The notes: generated by a model not told the origin, from the letters alone. 64,000 bases of DNA from Kofleriaceae bacterium (GCA_020633495.1 JACKDR010000002.1:124001-188000); one strand, 5' to 3'; positions 14,788-28,304 are shown, numbered from the stretch's first letter. A program made the numbers and translations.

Positions 14788-14815
14788 GGCGGTCCGGATC
14801 GACATCCGGACCGCC
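14788..14815. terminator. Perfect 12-bp hairpin between ClpX-like gene and transposase
   Basis: GGCGGTCCGGAT pairs fully with ATCCGGACCGCC around a 4-base loop (CGAC). It begins 19 bases after the ClpX-like stop and ends 19 bases before the transposase ATG. It could terminate the upstream transcript, though no T-run follows. Alternatively it may belong to the left end of the insertion sequence and protect the transposase gene from read-through. Confidence 0.5.
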
Positions 14816-14833
14816 GGTTGATCTGCTCTCGGC

Positions 14834-16159
14834 ATGAGCCAGCGTGATCTGTTCGACCAGGACGGCGAAACCTCGAACCCTGCCGGGGTAGAGCGTCGGC
14901 GCGGAAAGCCGCGGCTACGGACCGTGTTGCGTGAGCAGCTGGGCCTGGAGGTGGTCGACCTCGACACGCTGATCCCGGAGGACCATCCGGCCCGGACGCT
15001 GTGGGCGGCGGTGGAGCAGCTGGACCTGACGCTGTTCTACGAGCCGATCGAGGCCCGTGAAGGGGTCGCCGGGCGGTCGGCGACGGACCCGAAGATGCTG
15101 GTGTGCCTGTGGCTGTACGCCACCGCGGACGGGGTGGCGTCGGCGCGGGAGCTCGACGAGCTGTGCGTGCGGCACGCCGCGTACAAGTGGATCTGCGGCG
15201 GCGTGAGCGTGAACCACAACTTGCTGGCGAAGTTCCGAGTGGGGCACGAGCGAGCGCTGGACGAGTTGCTCACGGAGGTGCTCGGCAAGCTGATGGCGGC
15301 GGGGCTGGTGACGCTGCGCCGCGTGGCGCACGACGGGATGCGCGTGCGGGCGTCTGCCGGGGCGGCGTCGTTCCGGCGGAAGCTTCGGTTGAAGGACTAC
15401 GTCAAGGCGGCGCGCAAGCATCTCGCGGCGCTCAAGGCGGAGGCCGCGGCTCCCGGGCACCGCGATCGCCACGAGGCGGCGCAGCTGCGCGGCGCCGAGG
15501 ACCGTCGACGGCGCGTCGAAGAGGCGCTGGCGAAGATGCCCGAGGCGGAAGCGATCAAGCGTCGACAGAACGACCCGAAGGACCGCAAGAAGGAGCCGCG
15601 CGTGTCGACGACGGACCCGCAGGCGCGGGTGATGAAGATGGGAGATGGCGGGTTTCGGCCCGCGTACAATCTGCAGATCTCGACCGACGTCGATAGCCGA
15701 CTCATCGTCGGCGTGGGCGTGAGTACGGCGGGCAGCGACGCGCGCCTGGCGCGACCGGCCCTCGACGACATCGAGCGCCGCACCGGCGACCTGCCCGAGG
15801 AGCTGTTGATCGACGGCGGCTTCGTGTCGATCGAGCAGATCGACGCCGCCGAGGGCCGCGGCGTGACCGTGTTCGCACCGGTACCCACACCGCGCAAATC
15901 GACCGCGGATCCGCACGCGCGCAAGAAAGAGGACACCGACCGGACGGCCGCGTGGCGAGCGCGGATGGAAACCGACGAGGCCAAGGAGATCTACAAGCAG
16001 CGCGCAGCGACCGCGGAGACCACGAACGCTGACCTCCGCTGCCGCCGCGGGCTGGACCGACTGCTGGTTCGCGGGCCCCACAAGGTCACCAGCGTCCTGC
16101 TGTGGGGCGCCCTCGCCTACAACCTGCTCCGGGTGCCGCTGGCCACTCTGCTCGGGTAG
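14834..16159 (+). CDS. Transposase, IS1182-type (DDE)
   Basis: 441 residues, full length for the family. The N-terminal DUF772-like helical domain includes LDTLIPEDHPARTLW and ATDPKMLVCLWLYATADGV. The DDE region follows: DGMRVRASAG near 160, then the strand STTDPQARVMKMGDGG with PAYNLQ, DGGFVS near 325, and the C-terminal RCRRGLDRLLVRG helix before a hydrophobic end. The gene looks intact with no stop or frameshift. Codon use is slightly less extreme in GC than the flanks. No matching terminal inverted repeats were identified with confidence. Confidence 0.93.
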   Translation: MSQRDLFDQDGETSNPAGVERRRGKPRLRTVLREQLGLEVVDLDTLIPEDHPARTLWAAVEQLDLTLFYEPIEAREGVAGRSATDPKMLVCLWLYATADGVASARELDELCVRHAAYKWICGGVSVNHNLLAKFRVGHERALDELLTEVLGKLMAAGLVTLRRVAHDGMRVRASAGAASFRRKLRLKDYVKAARKHLAALKAEAAAPGHRDRHEAAQLRGAEDRRRRVEEALAKMPEAEAIKRRQNDPKDRKKEPRVSTTDPQARVMKMGDGGFRPAYNLQISTDVDSRLIVGVGVSTAGSDARLARPALDDIERRTGDLPEELLIDGGFVSIEQIDAAEGRGVTVFAPVPTPRKSTADPHARKKEDTDRTAAWRARMETDEAKEIYKQRAATAETTNADLRCRRGLDRLLVRGPHKVTSVLLWGALAYNLLRVPLATLLG

Positions 16160-16478
16160 TCACCACGACCCTCGTGGGCACCGTGGCGGCGAAGCGCCGC
16201 CGGCGGACCACCGGTCGCGCGCTCGCCCGTGCCATCCGATCGATAGGATTACAGGCTCTGAGCCGAGCGTCTGCGCGAGGCGGTCTCCGTGCAGGCGCGG
16301 CGAGCCCGTCTGCGGGCGAGCGAGCCGATCGACGGAGGGTGTGAGGATTTCATCCTCACACGCTCTGATCTGAGCCGCCGCGCCGCCGCGCCGCGCGGTC
16401 CCGGGATGACCCGGCGGGTCCCCGGCGTTCCCTTCTCGCGGCATTCGTGATACCTGAGCCGCAACCGGACCGCCCGCC
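16160..16478. other. Intergenic region between transposase and murA with two hairpins
   Basis: About 320 bases without a convincing gene. GGCGGCG at 16185-16191 pairs with CGCCGCC at 16195-16201 (3-base loop), shortly after the transposase stop. GTGTGAGGAT at 16339-16348 pairs with ATCCTCACAC at 16352-16361 (3-base loop). The second is a strong candidate for the IS right boundary or a terminator. The murA promoter should lie between 16361 and 16478; TGATAC near 16449 is a possible -10. Confidence 0.5.
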
Positions 16479-17746
<1,268 letters not shown>

Positions 17747-17747
<1 letters not shown>

Positions 17748-18526
17748 TGGGCACCGGCAAGCCCACCCGCGGCGGCCGCGCCGCCACCGCGGCCGCCGCG
17801 CCCCCGCCCGCAAGGCCCGCCGCGCCGCCGCCCGGCCCGGCGCAAGGTCGTGGCCGCGCCGGCGGGCGCGCCCCGGTCGCCGCCGGCGGCGCCGACGCCC
17901 CGCTGATCCTGGCCCTGCCCAAGGGCCGCATCCTCGAGGAGACCGCCGCGGTGTTCGGCCGCGCCGGCTACGACCTCAGCCCGGCGCTGAGCGAGTCGCG
18001 CCGCCTGGTCCACGACTGCGGGCCGCTGCGGGTCCTGGTCCTGCGCTCCAGCGACGTCCCGACGTACGTGTCGCACGGCGCCGCCGACGTCGGGGTCGCC
18101 GGCAGCGACGTCCTCGACGAGCACGGCGAGGACCTCTACGAGCCGCTCGACCTCGGCATCGGCGTGTGCCGGATGATCGTCGCCGAGCCCACCGCCGCGC
18201 CGGTCGACGAGCGGTCTCAGATGCACCTGCGGTACGCCACCAAGTACCCGCGGACCACCCTCGCCTACCTGCGGCGCCGCGGCCTGACCGCCGAGATCAT
18301 CGCGCTGTCGGGCGCGATCGAGCTGGGGCCGCTGACCGGCCTGTGCCACCGCATCGTCGACATCACCCAGACCGGCGAGACCCTGCGCCAGAACGGCCTG
18401 GCCGAGATCGACCTCGTCGGCCGGGTGTCGAGCCGGCTGGTGGTCAACCGGGCCAGCCTCAAGCTCCGCGGCGACGAGATCGCGGCGCTGATCGAGCGCC
18501 TCGAAGCGGCGGTGGACCCAGGGTGA
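17747..18526 (+). CDS. hisG: ATP phosphoribosyltransferase, short form, with N-terminal extension
   Basis: First step of histidine synthesis, condensing ATP with PRPP. The recognisable enzyme begins at about residue 48 (LILALPKGRILEETAAVFGRAG). GIGVCRMIVAEP and KYPRTTLAYLRRRG follow, and the PRPP loop is DITQTGETLRQNGL. The protein ends at residue 259 without the C-terminal regulatory domain, so it is the short form that normally needs HisZ; no hisZ is in the window. The first ~47 residues are Ala/Pro/Gly/Arg-rich and unusual for the family. ATG 17747 overlaps the murA stop (TGATG); GTG 17744 is an alternative. Confidence 0.92.
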
Positions 18527-18566
18527 TCCCAGGGGCCGCTCGCTGTAGTAACGTCCCGCTGGAGCC

Positions 18567-19259
18567 GTGAGCAAGGACCTCCGTCCCTTCGTCGCCGAGG
18601 AGATCCGTCTCCACCCGCGCGTCGCCTATCAGAGCCTGTTCGCAGGCCCGGAGGTCGGTGCGCAGGTCGCGGCTGCGCTGCCGCCGATGCCCAGCTTCCG
18701 CAGCGACTACGCCGGGGCCATCGCGGTCATCGACTGGGACCACCGGCTGCCGTCGCAGGCGCTGTCGCTACGCATCTTCGCGTACTACAGCGAGGACACC
18801 CTCGAGCACGGCCACGAGGCGTTCGACGACCGGCTCGAGCACATCGCCGAGCGCGATCGCTACCCCGAGTTCGACGTCCCCGACTTCGACAGCCTGCCCG
18901 CCGACGAGGCCTACGAGATCGAGCTGACCCCGAGCGGGACCCTGGGCCGGGCCCGCCTGACCTCGGCGTGGCGCCGCACGATCGCCCAGTCCGATGCCGC
19001 CGCCGCGGTCGCCCTGGCGACCAAGTCGGGCGAGTTCCAGAAGCTGGTCGAGGCCTCGCCGCAGCGCCCGGCCTACCTGGGCGACCTCGAGGCGGTGTCG
19101 TGGACCCCGCCCTGCGAGTCGCAGCACGACCGGTGGACCCTCGACGTCTGGTACCTGCTGGCCTTCGACGGCCGCATCGGCTCGGGCCGCAGCTTCCTGG
19201 TCGACCTGACCAGCAACGAGGTCGTGTCGGTGCGCGACTTCAGCGTCCGCACCGCCTGA
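18567..19259 (+). CDS. Hypothetical protein
   Basis: 230 residues from GTG 18567, 41 bases after hisG. Composition and length look genuinely coding (for example SFRSDYAGAIAVIDWDHRLPSQ and YLGDLEAVSWTPPCESQHDRWTLDVWYLLAFDG). No signal peptide, membrane helix or catalytic motif was found; the fold appears mixed alpha/beta with an acidic middle. It may be cotranscribed with murA-hisG. A dispersed palindromic repeat follows in the downstream gap. Confidence 0.7.
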   Translation: MSKDLRPFVAEEIRLHPRVAYQSLFAGPEVGAQVAAALPPMPSFRSDYAGAIAVIDWDHRLPSQALSLRIFAYYSEDTLEHGHEAFDDRLEHIAERDRYPEFDVPDFDSLPADEAYEIELTPSGTLGRARLTSAWRRTIAQSDAAAAVALATKSGEFQKLVEASPQRPAYLGDLEAVSWTPPCESQHDRWTLDVWYLLAFDGRIGSGRSFLVDLTSNEVVSVRDFSVRTA

Positions 19260-19347
19260 GCGCGGCGCCGCAGGCCGCGGGCCGCGGCGGTGACGCGCGG
19301 GCCGCCCGCCTCGGCGCCAGCGCGCGGGCCGCGCCCGCGCCGATCCT

Positions 19348-19497
19348 CGCCCCCTCGACTGCGCCCTCGCGGCTACGCCGCTCGGGCTCCGCTCGGGGTG
19401 AGCGCGCAGGGTGCGCGGGTCGGCGTCAGCGTCGCGCGCTCGCTCACCCCGAGCGAAGGGGGAGGTGCGCAGCACCGACCCCGACGTCGAGGGGGCG
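19348..19497. repeat. Dispersed palindromic repeat, copy A
   Basis: A 150-bp element bounded by a perfect 12-bp terminal inverted repeat (CGCCCCCTCGAC at 19348-19359, its complement at 19486-19497). A second perfect 14-bp inverted repeat lies inside (GCTCGGGGTGAGCG at 19391-19404, complement at 19441-19454). Copies with the same ends and core occur at 33817-34225 and 51153-51286. It lies between the hypothetical gene and lipB, which are convergent. It holds no ORF of its own. Confidence 0.75.
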
Positions 19498-19520
19498 GGC
19501 CGAGTCCCGCAGGCCTCCGC

Positions 19521-20195
19521 TCAGCGGGCGCCGGCGGTGTCGTCCACCAGCGTTCGGCCCAGCGTCTCGGCCAGCCGCGCCGCCAGCTCGGTCTTGACCT
19601 CCGCCATCGCCACCTCCCGGTCGCCCGCCAGCTCGCGGGCCATGCTGGTCATGACCCCGGCCTCGAAGCCGCACGGGTTGATCCGCGTGAAGTACGCCAG
19701 GTCGGTCGTCACGTTCAGCGCCAAGCCGTGGAACGTCACCCAGCGCCGGCAGGCGATCCCGATCGACGCGATCTTCTTGCGGCCGCTGCCGCCGACCCCG
19801 TCGAGCCAGACCCCGGTCTTGCCGGGCTCGCGGCCCGCCTCGATGCCCCAGCGCGCCACCGTCCGGATCATCGCCTCCTCGAGGTTGCGCAGGAACCGGT
19901 GCAGGTCGCGCTCGCCGTCCTCGAGCCGCACGATCGGGTACACGACCAGCTGGCCGGGGCCGTGGTACGTGACGTCGCCGCCGCGCTCGATCTCGACCAC
20001 CGGGACGTCGCCCGGCACCAGCACGTTGGCCTGGGCGGCGCGGCTGCGGCCCAGCGTGATGACGTGCGGGTGCTCGACGACGAGCAGCTCGTCGACGCCG
20101 TCGCCGCCCTTGCGGCGCTCGACCGCCTCGAGCTGGCGCGCCCACGCGGCGCGGTAGTCGAGGACGCCGAGATCGACGACGGCGAGCGCGGTCAC
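19521..20195 (-). CDS. lipB: Octanoyltransferase (lipoate biosynthesis)
   Basis: Moves octanoate from acyl carrier protein onto lipoyl domains before LipA adds sulfur. The 224-residue protein has the RGGDVTYHGPGQ motif at 71-82, Lys141 (RKKIASIGIACRRW) and catalytic Cys175 (RINPCGFE). It is the last gene of the 2-oxoacid dehydrogenase operon, whose E2 lipoyl domain is its likely substrate. It lies 21 bases after lpdA. No lipA is in the window. Confidence 0.97.
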   Translation of the reverse strand: MTALAVVDLGVLDYRAAWARQLEAVERRKGGDGVDELLVVEHPHVITLGRSRAAQANVLVPGDVPVVEIERGGDVTYHGPGQLVVYPIVRLEDGERDLHRFLRNLEEAMIRTVARWGIEAGREPGKTGVWLDGVGGSGRKKIASIGIACRRWVTFHGLALNVTTDLAYFTRINPCGFEAGVMTSMARELAGDREVAMAEVKTELAARLAETLGRTLVDDTAGAR

Positions 20196-20216
20196 CGGGA
20201 GCCGATCACCGGCCGA

Positions 20217-21635
<1,419 letters not shown>

Positions 21636-21653
21636 GGGGCTCTCCTTACCACG

Positions 21654-22834
21654 TCAGGACGCGGGATCCACCAGGGCGGCCAGCTGCTCCCGCTGGGCCC
21701 AGGTCGGCTCCTCGTAGACGTCCTCGATCAGGGTCTCGACCGGCGGCGGCGCCGCGGCCTCGACGGTGGCGATGACGTCGCGGACCCGGGCCTCGAGCTG
21801 CGCGACCAGCGCGTCGTGCTCGCCGGCGGCCAGCCAGCCGCGCGCCTCCATGAAGGTGCGCAGGCGCAGCAGCGGGTCGCGCCGCGACCGCCACACCTCG
21901 GTGAGGCTCTCGTCGCGGTAGCGGGTGGGGTCGTCCGACGACGTGTGCGCGCTGACCCGGTAGGTCAAGAGCTCGATGAACGTCGGGCCGCCGCCGCGGC
22001 GGGCCTTGTCGGCGGCGTAGCGACAGACCTCGTGGACCGCCAGGACGTCGTTGCCGTCGGCGCGCAGCGACTCGACGCCGTAGCCCAGGCCCTTGATCGC
22101 GATCGTCTCCGACGCCGTCTGGACCGTGCCCGGGGTCGAGATCGCCCACTGGTTGTTCTGGCAGATCAGCACGACCGGGGCGTGGAAGACGCCGGCGAAG
22201 TTCATCGAGGTGTGGAAGTCACCCTCGGAGGTGGCGCCGTCGCCCATGTAGCCGAAGGCGCACCGGCCGGCGTGGCCCTGCGCCTTCATCGCCATCGCGA
22301 TGCCGACCGCGTGCGGGATCTGGCTGGCCACGCACGACGACATGACGACGTAGTGGTGGTCGCGATCGATCGGGTGGCACGGCATCTGCCGGCCCTTGGT
22401 CGGGTCGAGCGCGTTGCCGAAGATCTGCGCGACGTACGACTCGAGGGTCAGGCCGCGGAACAGCCCGACCCCGGCCTCGCGCAGCGCCGGGACGATCCAG
22501 TCGTCGGGCAGGCTGGCCGCGGCCGAGCCGACCACCGCGGCCTCCTGGCCGAGCGCCTCGCCGTAGAAGCTGATCCGGCCCTGCCGCTGCAGCGCCATCA
22601 TCCGGGCGTCAGTGACCCGGATCGTCAGCATGCCCTCGTAGAGGCGGCGGGCCAGCGCCTGGTCGACGCCGGCGACCCCGGCCTCGTCGGCGCTGCCGTC
22701 CTCGCGGAGGATCTGGAACAGGCTGTGGGCCTTGGCCTCCGGCTCCAGATCGAAGTAGACGAACGCGCCCCGGCGCGGGGCGCTCACCACCGGGTCGATC
22801 GCGGAGTCGGTCGACGAGGCGGTGACGACGTCGG

Positions 22835-22838
<4 letters not shown>
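21654..22838 (-). CDS. 2-oxoacid dehydrogenase E1 alpha subunit (second copy)
   Basis: 394 residues from GTG 22838, which overlaps the E2 stop by 4 bases (GTGTGACC). The thiamine-diphosphate motif starts FGYMGDGATSEGDFHTSMNFAGVF and ends with VVLICQNNQWAIS. The phosphorylation-loop-like YRVSAHTSSDDPTRYR resembles the branched-chain E1alpha type. It is clearly paralogous to the E1alpha at 25205-26314 but shares only motif-level similarity, and carries a ~40-residue N-terminal extension. It could replace the first subunit to give a different substrate range with the same E1beta. Which 2-oxoacid is used cannot be read from sequence. Confidence 0.92.
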
Positions 22839-24187
<1,349 letters not shown>

Positions 24188-24188
24188 C

Positions 24189-25163
24189 TCACCACTCCAG
24201 GGTCTGGCGGACCGTGCCGAGCACGCGGTCGGCGTTGGGCAGGTACTCGTGCTCGAGCGTGTACGGGAACGGCGTGTCGAAGCCGGTGACCCGCAGGATC
24301 GGCGCCTCGAGGTGGTCCATCGCCCGCTCCTGGATCGCCGCGATCAGCTCGGCGCCGAAGCCGCAGGTGCGGGGCGCCTCGTGGACGACGACGCAGCGGC
24401 CGGTCTTCTTGACCGACGCCAGGATCGTGTCGATGTCGTACGGCATCAGCGTGCGCAGGTCGACGACCTCGATCGACACGCCCTCGGCCTCGCCCTTCTT
24501 GGCGGCCTCCTCGGCGATCGACACCATGCCGCTGTAGGCCAGCAGGGTGCAGTGGGTGCCCTCGCGGACCACCGCGGCCTTGCCGATCTCGAGCGTGTAC
24601 TCGCCCTCGGGGACCTCGCCGCGCGACGCGCGGTAGATCCGCTTGGGCTCCATGAACAGCACCGGGTCGTTCTGGCGCATGCACGCCAGCAGCAGGCCCT
24701 TGGCGTCGTACGGGTTCGACGGCGCCACGACCTTGAGGCCCGGGGTGTGGATGAACAGCGCCTCGGGCGACTGCGAGTGGTAGTGGCCGCCGCGGATGCC
24801 GCCGCCGACCGGGGTGCGGATGACCACCGGGCACGGGTACTGGCCGCCCGAGCGGTACCGGAACTTCGCCAGCTCGTTCACGATCTGATCGAACGCGGGG
24901 AAGATGAAGTCGCCGAACTGGATCTCCGGCACCGGCCGCATGCCGTACAGGGCCATGCCGATCGCGGTGCCGATGATGCCGGCCTCGGCCAGCGGGGTGT
25001 CGATCACGCGATCGGCGCCGAACTCGTCGTACAGGCCGCTGGTGGCGCGGAAGACGCCGCCGAACTTGCCGACGTCCTCGCCGAGCACGACGACGCGCTG
25101 GTCACGCCGCATCTCGATACGCAGCGCGTCCCGGACGGCTTCGATGATGTTCATCGTGGGCAT
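24189..25163 (-). CDS. 2-oxoacid dehydrogenase E1 beta subunit
   Basis: 324 residues, normal for E1beta. Conserved blocks include VVVLGEDVGKFGGVFRATSG, RVIDTPLAEAGIIGTAIGMA, EIQFGDFIFPAFDQIVNELAK, and RTPVGGGIRGGHYHSQSPEA with the cofactor-region histidines. The C-terminal transketolase domain has GRCVVVHEAPRTCGFGAEL and VTGFDTPFPY. It sits between the first E1alpha and E2, and is the only E1beta in the operon, so it must serve both E1alpha subunits if both are used. Confidence 0.96.
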   Translation of the reverse strand: MPTMNIIEAVRDALRIEMRRDQRVVVLGEDVGKFGGVFRATSGLYDEFGADRVIDTPLAEAGIIGTAIGMALYGMRPVPEIQFGDFIFPAFDQIVNELAKFRYRSGGQYPCPVVIRTPVGGGIRGGHYHSQSPEALFIHTPGLKVVAPSNPYDAKGLLLACMRQNDPVLFMEPKRIYRASRGEVPEGEYTLEIGKAAVVREGTHCTLLAYSGMVSIAEEAAKKGEAEGVSIEVVDLRTLMPYDIDTILASVKKTGRCVVVHEAPRTCGFGAELIAAIQERAMDHLEAPILRVTGFDTPFPYTLEHEYLPNADRVLGTVRQTLEW

Positions 25164-25204
25164 GGGCTGGGTTCCTCGGATCCGAATCTGCGGTGGGGCG
25201 CGGG

Positions 25205-26314
25205 TCAGTGCGCGTGCGGCGACTTGGTCCGGGCCTGGCGGAGCAGCCAGTCACGCTGCTCCGCGATGTGCCACGGCATCTCCTCGTACACCTCTTCGAA
25301 CATGCTCTCGATCGGCGGCGGGCCGAGCTTGTCGGCGGCGGCCAGCGCGTCCGAGATCGCCTGGTTGTGGCGCTCGGTGATGCCGGCCTCCAGCTCCTCG
25401 CTCCACAGCCCGATGTGCTTGAGGTAGGTGCGGAACCGGTTGAGCGGATCGCGCTTCTCCCAGGCGTCGGGCTCGTGCGGGTCGCGGTAGACCGACGGGT
25501 CGTCCGAGCTCGAGTGGCCCTGGACGCGGTAGGTCAGGGCCTCGATCAGGGTCGGGCCGTCGCCGCCGCGGGCGCGGTCGATGGCCTCGGTCGAGACCTG
25601 GATCATCGCCAGGACGTCGTTGCCGTCGACCCGGATGCCCGGCATGCCGTAGCCGACCGCCTTGGACGCGAAGGTCTTGGCGGCGGTCTGCCGGTTGGCG
25701 GCCACCGAGATGGCCCAGCCGTTGTTGCGGCACACGAACACCACCGGGGCCTTGTAGACGCCGGCGAAGTTCATCGCGACGTGGAACTCGCCGGTCGAGG
25801 AGGTGCCCTCGCCGAAGAACGTCATCGCGACGTCGTCCTTGCCCATGATCTTGGCGGCGTGGGCGGCGCCCACGGCCTGCGGGATCTGGGTGCCCACCGG
25901 CGAGCTGATCGAGACCAGGTTGAGGTCCCGCGCCGTGTGGTGGACCGGCATCTGCCGACCCTTGACGGGGTCGAGCTCGTTGCCGAACAGCTGGTTGATG
26001 AAGTTGGTGACCGTGTAGCCACGCCAGAACCAGGCGCCCTGCTCCCGGTAGCTGGGGAATACCCAGTCCGTGGGCCGCAGCGGTGCCACCGCGAAGTGCG
26101 ACGCTTCCTCGCCGATGGCCTTCATGTAGAAGCCGAGGCGGCCCTGCCGTTGCAGGCGCATCATCCGGTCGTCCATGACCCGGACCATCAGCATCACGTC
26201 GAAAATCTGCCCGAGGGTGTCCTCTGACAGCTGGGGTACCTTGACCCCTTGCAGCAGCTTGCCTTCGTCATCCAGCACGCGCCGCAGGTCGTCTTGCATC
26301 TGCACGGCAACCAT
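25205..26314 (-). CDS. 2-oxoacid dehydrogenase E1 alpha subunit (first copy)
   Basis: 369 residues from ATG 26314, chosen for GGGAGGA 6 bases upstream; the longer upstream frame looks non-coding. The ThDP motif runs from TFFGEGTSSTGEFHVAMNFAGVY to VVFVCRNNGWAIS, and the loop is YRVQGHSSSDDPSVYR. It opens the operon: E1alpha, E1beta (41 bases on), E2, second E1alpha, E3, LipB. The order and the presence of lipB suggest a pyruvate or branched-chain 2-oxoacid dehydrogenase; I cannot choose between them. The promoter must lie between 26315 and the divergent gene at 26511. Confidence 0.95.
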   Translation of the reverse strand: MVAVQMQDDLRRVLDDEGKLLQGVKVPQLSEDTLGQIFDVMLMVRVMDDRMMRLQRQGRLGFYMKAIGEEASHFAVAPLRPTDWVFPSYREQGAWFWRGYTVTNFINQLFGNELDPVKGRQMPVHHTARDLNLVSISSPVGTQIPQAVGAAHAAKIMGKDDVAMTFFGEGTSSTGEFHVAMNFAGVYKAPVVFVCRNNGWAISVAANRQTAAKTFASKAVGYGMPGIRVDGNDVLAMIQVSTEAIDRARGGDGPTLIEALTYRVQGHSSSDDPSVYRDPHEPDAWEKRDPLNRFRTYLKHIGLWSEELEAGITERHNQAISDALAAADKLGPPPIESMFEEVYEEMPWHIAEQRDWLLRQARTKSPHAH

Positions 26315-26510
26315 GGAGTCCTCCCGAGGGGTTCGACCGGGCATCGGTGTACTGAGCCACGCCGGGGGTGTCAAGGCAGCCCGGTGCGCAACCTGGACGC
26401 AGCTTCGTCGTCGGGCGCGAGGCGGCCGGCGATGATGCAGTGCACCACGGCTCGTCGCGGTGCGTCGATTGGTCGGGCCGGGTTTGACCCGACGCGCCAC
26501 GCCGCCCACA

Positions 26511-27161
26511 ATGCGGCGCGTGCTGACCTACCTCCTCATCGCCATCCTCGTGATGATCGGCGGCGCCACCACGGTCGGCACCCTGATGTACGCCGCCGAG
26601 AAGCGCCGCCGCGGCCTGCCCGCCGGTGACGGCGCCCGCGCCCTGCCCGCCGGCAGCGGCGACAAGCTGCTCGAGCGGACGATCCGCGATCTGCGCCCCG
26701 GCGACGTCCTGACCATGGACGGCCGCGACTTCCTGGTCGAGGGCGTGCTCAGCTACGACGAGGACGGCCACCGCTGGGTCGCCGGCCGCATCGTCGACGG
26801 CAGCGACGTCCGCTGGCTGGTGGTCGGCATCGAGCGGGTCGGCGCCGCGCTGACCCGGCTGCTGCAGCAGGACAGCGAGACCGAGGTCTCGGGCTACCCG
26901 CCCGAGGCCATGGTGGTCGGCACGGTCCGGTACACGCTGGACAAGCGCGGCACCGCCACCGCCAAGCTGGCCGGCGACGTCGGCCCGATGGGCGGCATGA
27001 AGGCCAAGCGGCCCGCGGATCACGTCGAGCGCTGCCGCTGGTGGCTGTACGACGCCGCCGGCGACGACACGCTGATCGTCGAGCAGTGGGGCGGCGAGTA
27101 CCGGGTGCTGCGCGGCAAGAAGGTCGCGGGCGACACCCTGGACCTGATCCCGGGCAGCTGA
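26511..27161 (+). CDS. DUF4178-like membrane-anchored protein
   Basis: 216 residues from ATG 26511; an in-frame start at 26460 would add a poor-looking extension. An N-terminal helix (VLTYLLIAILVMIGGATTVGTLMY) anchors the protein. The soluble part begins at about residue 50 with IRDLRPGDVLTMDGRDFLVEGVLSY, followed by WVAGRIVDGSDVRWLVV, the pattern of DUF4178 domains, whose role is not established. Divergent from the dehydrogenase operon. The next gene starts 45 bases downstream. Confidence 0.75.
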   Translation: MRRVLTYLLIAILVMIGGATTVGTLMYAAEKRRRGLPAGDGARALPAGSGDKLLERTIRDLRPGDVLTMDGRDFLVEGVLSYDEDGHRWVAGRIVDGSDVRWLVVGIERVGAALTRLLQQDSETEVSGYPPEAMVVGTVRYTLDKRGTATAKLAGDVGPMGGMKAKRPADHVERCRWWLYDAAGDDTLIVEQWGGEYRVLRGKKVAGDTLDLIPGS

Positions 27162-27205
27162 GCGCGAGCGGCTCGGGCCGCGACGGATCGGAGTATCGTC
27201 GCCGC

Positions 27206-28303
27206 ATGGACACCCTGCTGCCGACGACGATGGTCGGGTCGTGGCCGCGGCCGAGCTGGTTTCGCTACCAGCTCGAGGGCCGCGACGTGCTCGAGGCCTT
27301 CAAGGTCATCCACCACGCCGAGGCGTTCCACGACGCCACCCGCTGCTGCATCAAGGACCAGGAGGACGTCGGCCTCGACATCCTGACCGACGGCCAGATG
27401 TGGTTCGACGACTACTCGATGGGCATCGGGTCGTTCCTCTGGTACTGGCTCGAGCGCACCGGCGGCTTCGGCAAGCAGAAGCTGCCGCACCCGGCGCGCG
27501 CCAAGGCCCGCGGCCGCGACGTGTGGGCGCTCGACGAGGCCGGCGGCGTCGCGGTCGAGGGCCCGATCACCCGCGGCCCGGTGCGGATGGCGGCGCTGTA
27601 CCGGTGGGCGCAGCGCCACACGACGCGGCCGATCAAGGCCTGCATCGGCGCCGGCCCGGTCCAGCTGTCGACGCTGGCCCACTTCGTCGGCGGCCCGGTC
27701 AAGGATCGCTACGCGCTGGCGAGCGCGCTGGCCGACGTCTTCGCCGCCGAGATCGCCGAGCTGATCGAGGCCGGCTGCCGCTACGTCCAGCTCGAGGACC
27801 TCGGGGCGTGGATCCCGCACCTGTCGGGCGAGAAGGACTACGCCTGGGTGTGCGACGTCGTCGATCGCACGATGGGCGCGATCGATCGCGGCGTGGTCAA
27901 GACGTCGTGGCACTTCTGCCTCGGCAACGCCTGGGGCAACAAGCTCGACGGCATGACCGCGGGCGGCTACCGCGAGGTCCTGCCGCACTACCTCGGCGTC
28001 CAGGTCGACCAGTACGTCCTCGACTTCGCGTGCCGCGAGATGGAGGACGCCGACCTGCTGCGCCAGCTGCCGCCCGAGAAGTCGGTCGCGGTCGGCGTCA
28101 TCGACGTCCGCACCCTCGAGATCGAGCACCCCGAGCAGGTCGCCGACCGCATCCGCAAGGTGCTGAAGCACATCGAGCCCGAGCGGGTGACGATCACCAG
28201 CGACTGCGGCTTCAAGCAGCTGCCGAGGCCGTGCGCGGTCGAGAAGCTGCGCGCCCTGGTCGACGGCGCCCGCATCGTGCGCCGCGAGCTGGGCCGGGAC
28301 TGA
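27206..28303 (+). CDS. MetE C-terminal-domain family methyltransferase (short form)
   Basis: 365 residues, containing only the catalytic half of cobalamin-independent methionine synthase. Zinc ligands are visible as His236 and Cys238 (SWHFCLGN) and Cys334 (TSDCGFKQ), with acidic ERVTI and MED segments between. The opening TTMVGSWPRP is typical of the family. Such short proteins include archaeal methionine synthases and coenzyme M-type transferases, so the methyl donor and acceptor are uncertain. The ATG at 27206 has GGAG about 15 bases upstream. Ends one base before the convergent kinase gene. Confidence 0.85.
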   Translation: MDTLLPTTMVGSWPRPSWFRYQLEGRDVLEAFKVIHHAEAFHDATRCCIKDQEDVGLDILTDGQMWFDDYSMGIGSFLWYWLERTGGFGKQKLPHPARAKARGRDVWALDEAGGVAVEGPITRGPVRMAALYRWAQRHTTRPIKACIGAGPVQLSTLAHFVGGPVKDRYALASALADVFAAEIAELIEAGCRYVQLEDLGAWIPHLSGEKDYAWVCDVVDRTMGAIDRGVVKTSWHFCLGNAWGNKLDGMTAGGYREVLPHYLGVQVDQYVLDFACREMEDADLLRQLPPEKSVAVGVIDVRTLEIEHPEQVADRIRKVLKHIEPERVTITSDCGFKQLPRPCAVEKLRALVDGARIVRRELGRD

Positions 28304-28304
28304 G

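Larger units (their letters stand above)
14770..16361 (+). mobile_element. IS1182-type insertion sequence, ends uncertain
   Basis: The element is inferred from the intact transposase. The interval given runs from the ClpX-like stop to the end of a perfect hairpin at 16339-16361 and is a maximum. The sequence just before the transposase (GAGGTTGTGATC) and just after its stop (GTCACCACGACCCTC) can be weakly aligned as an imperfect inverted pair, which would give a shorter element of about 1.4 kb. No target duplication was recognised. Confidence 0.5.
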
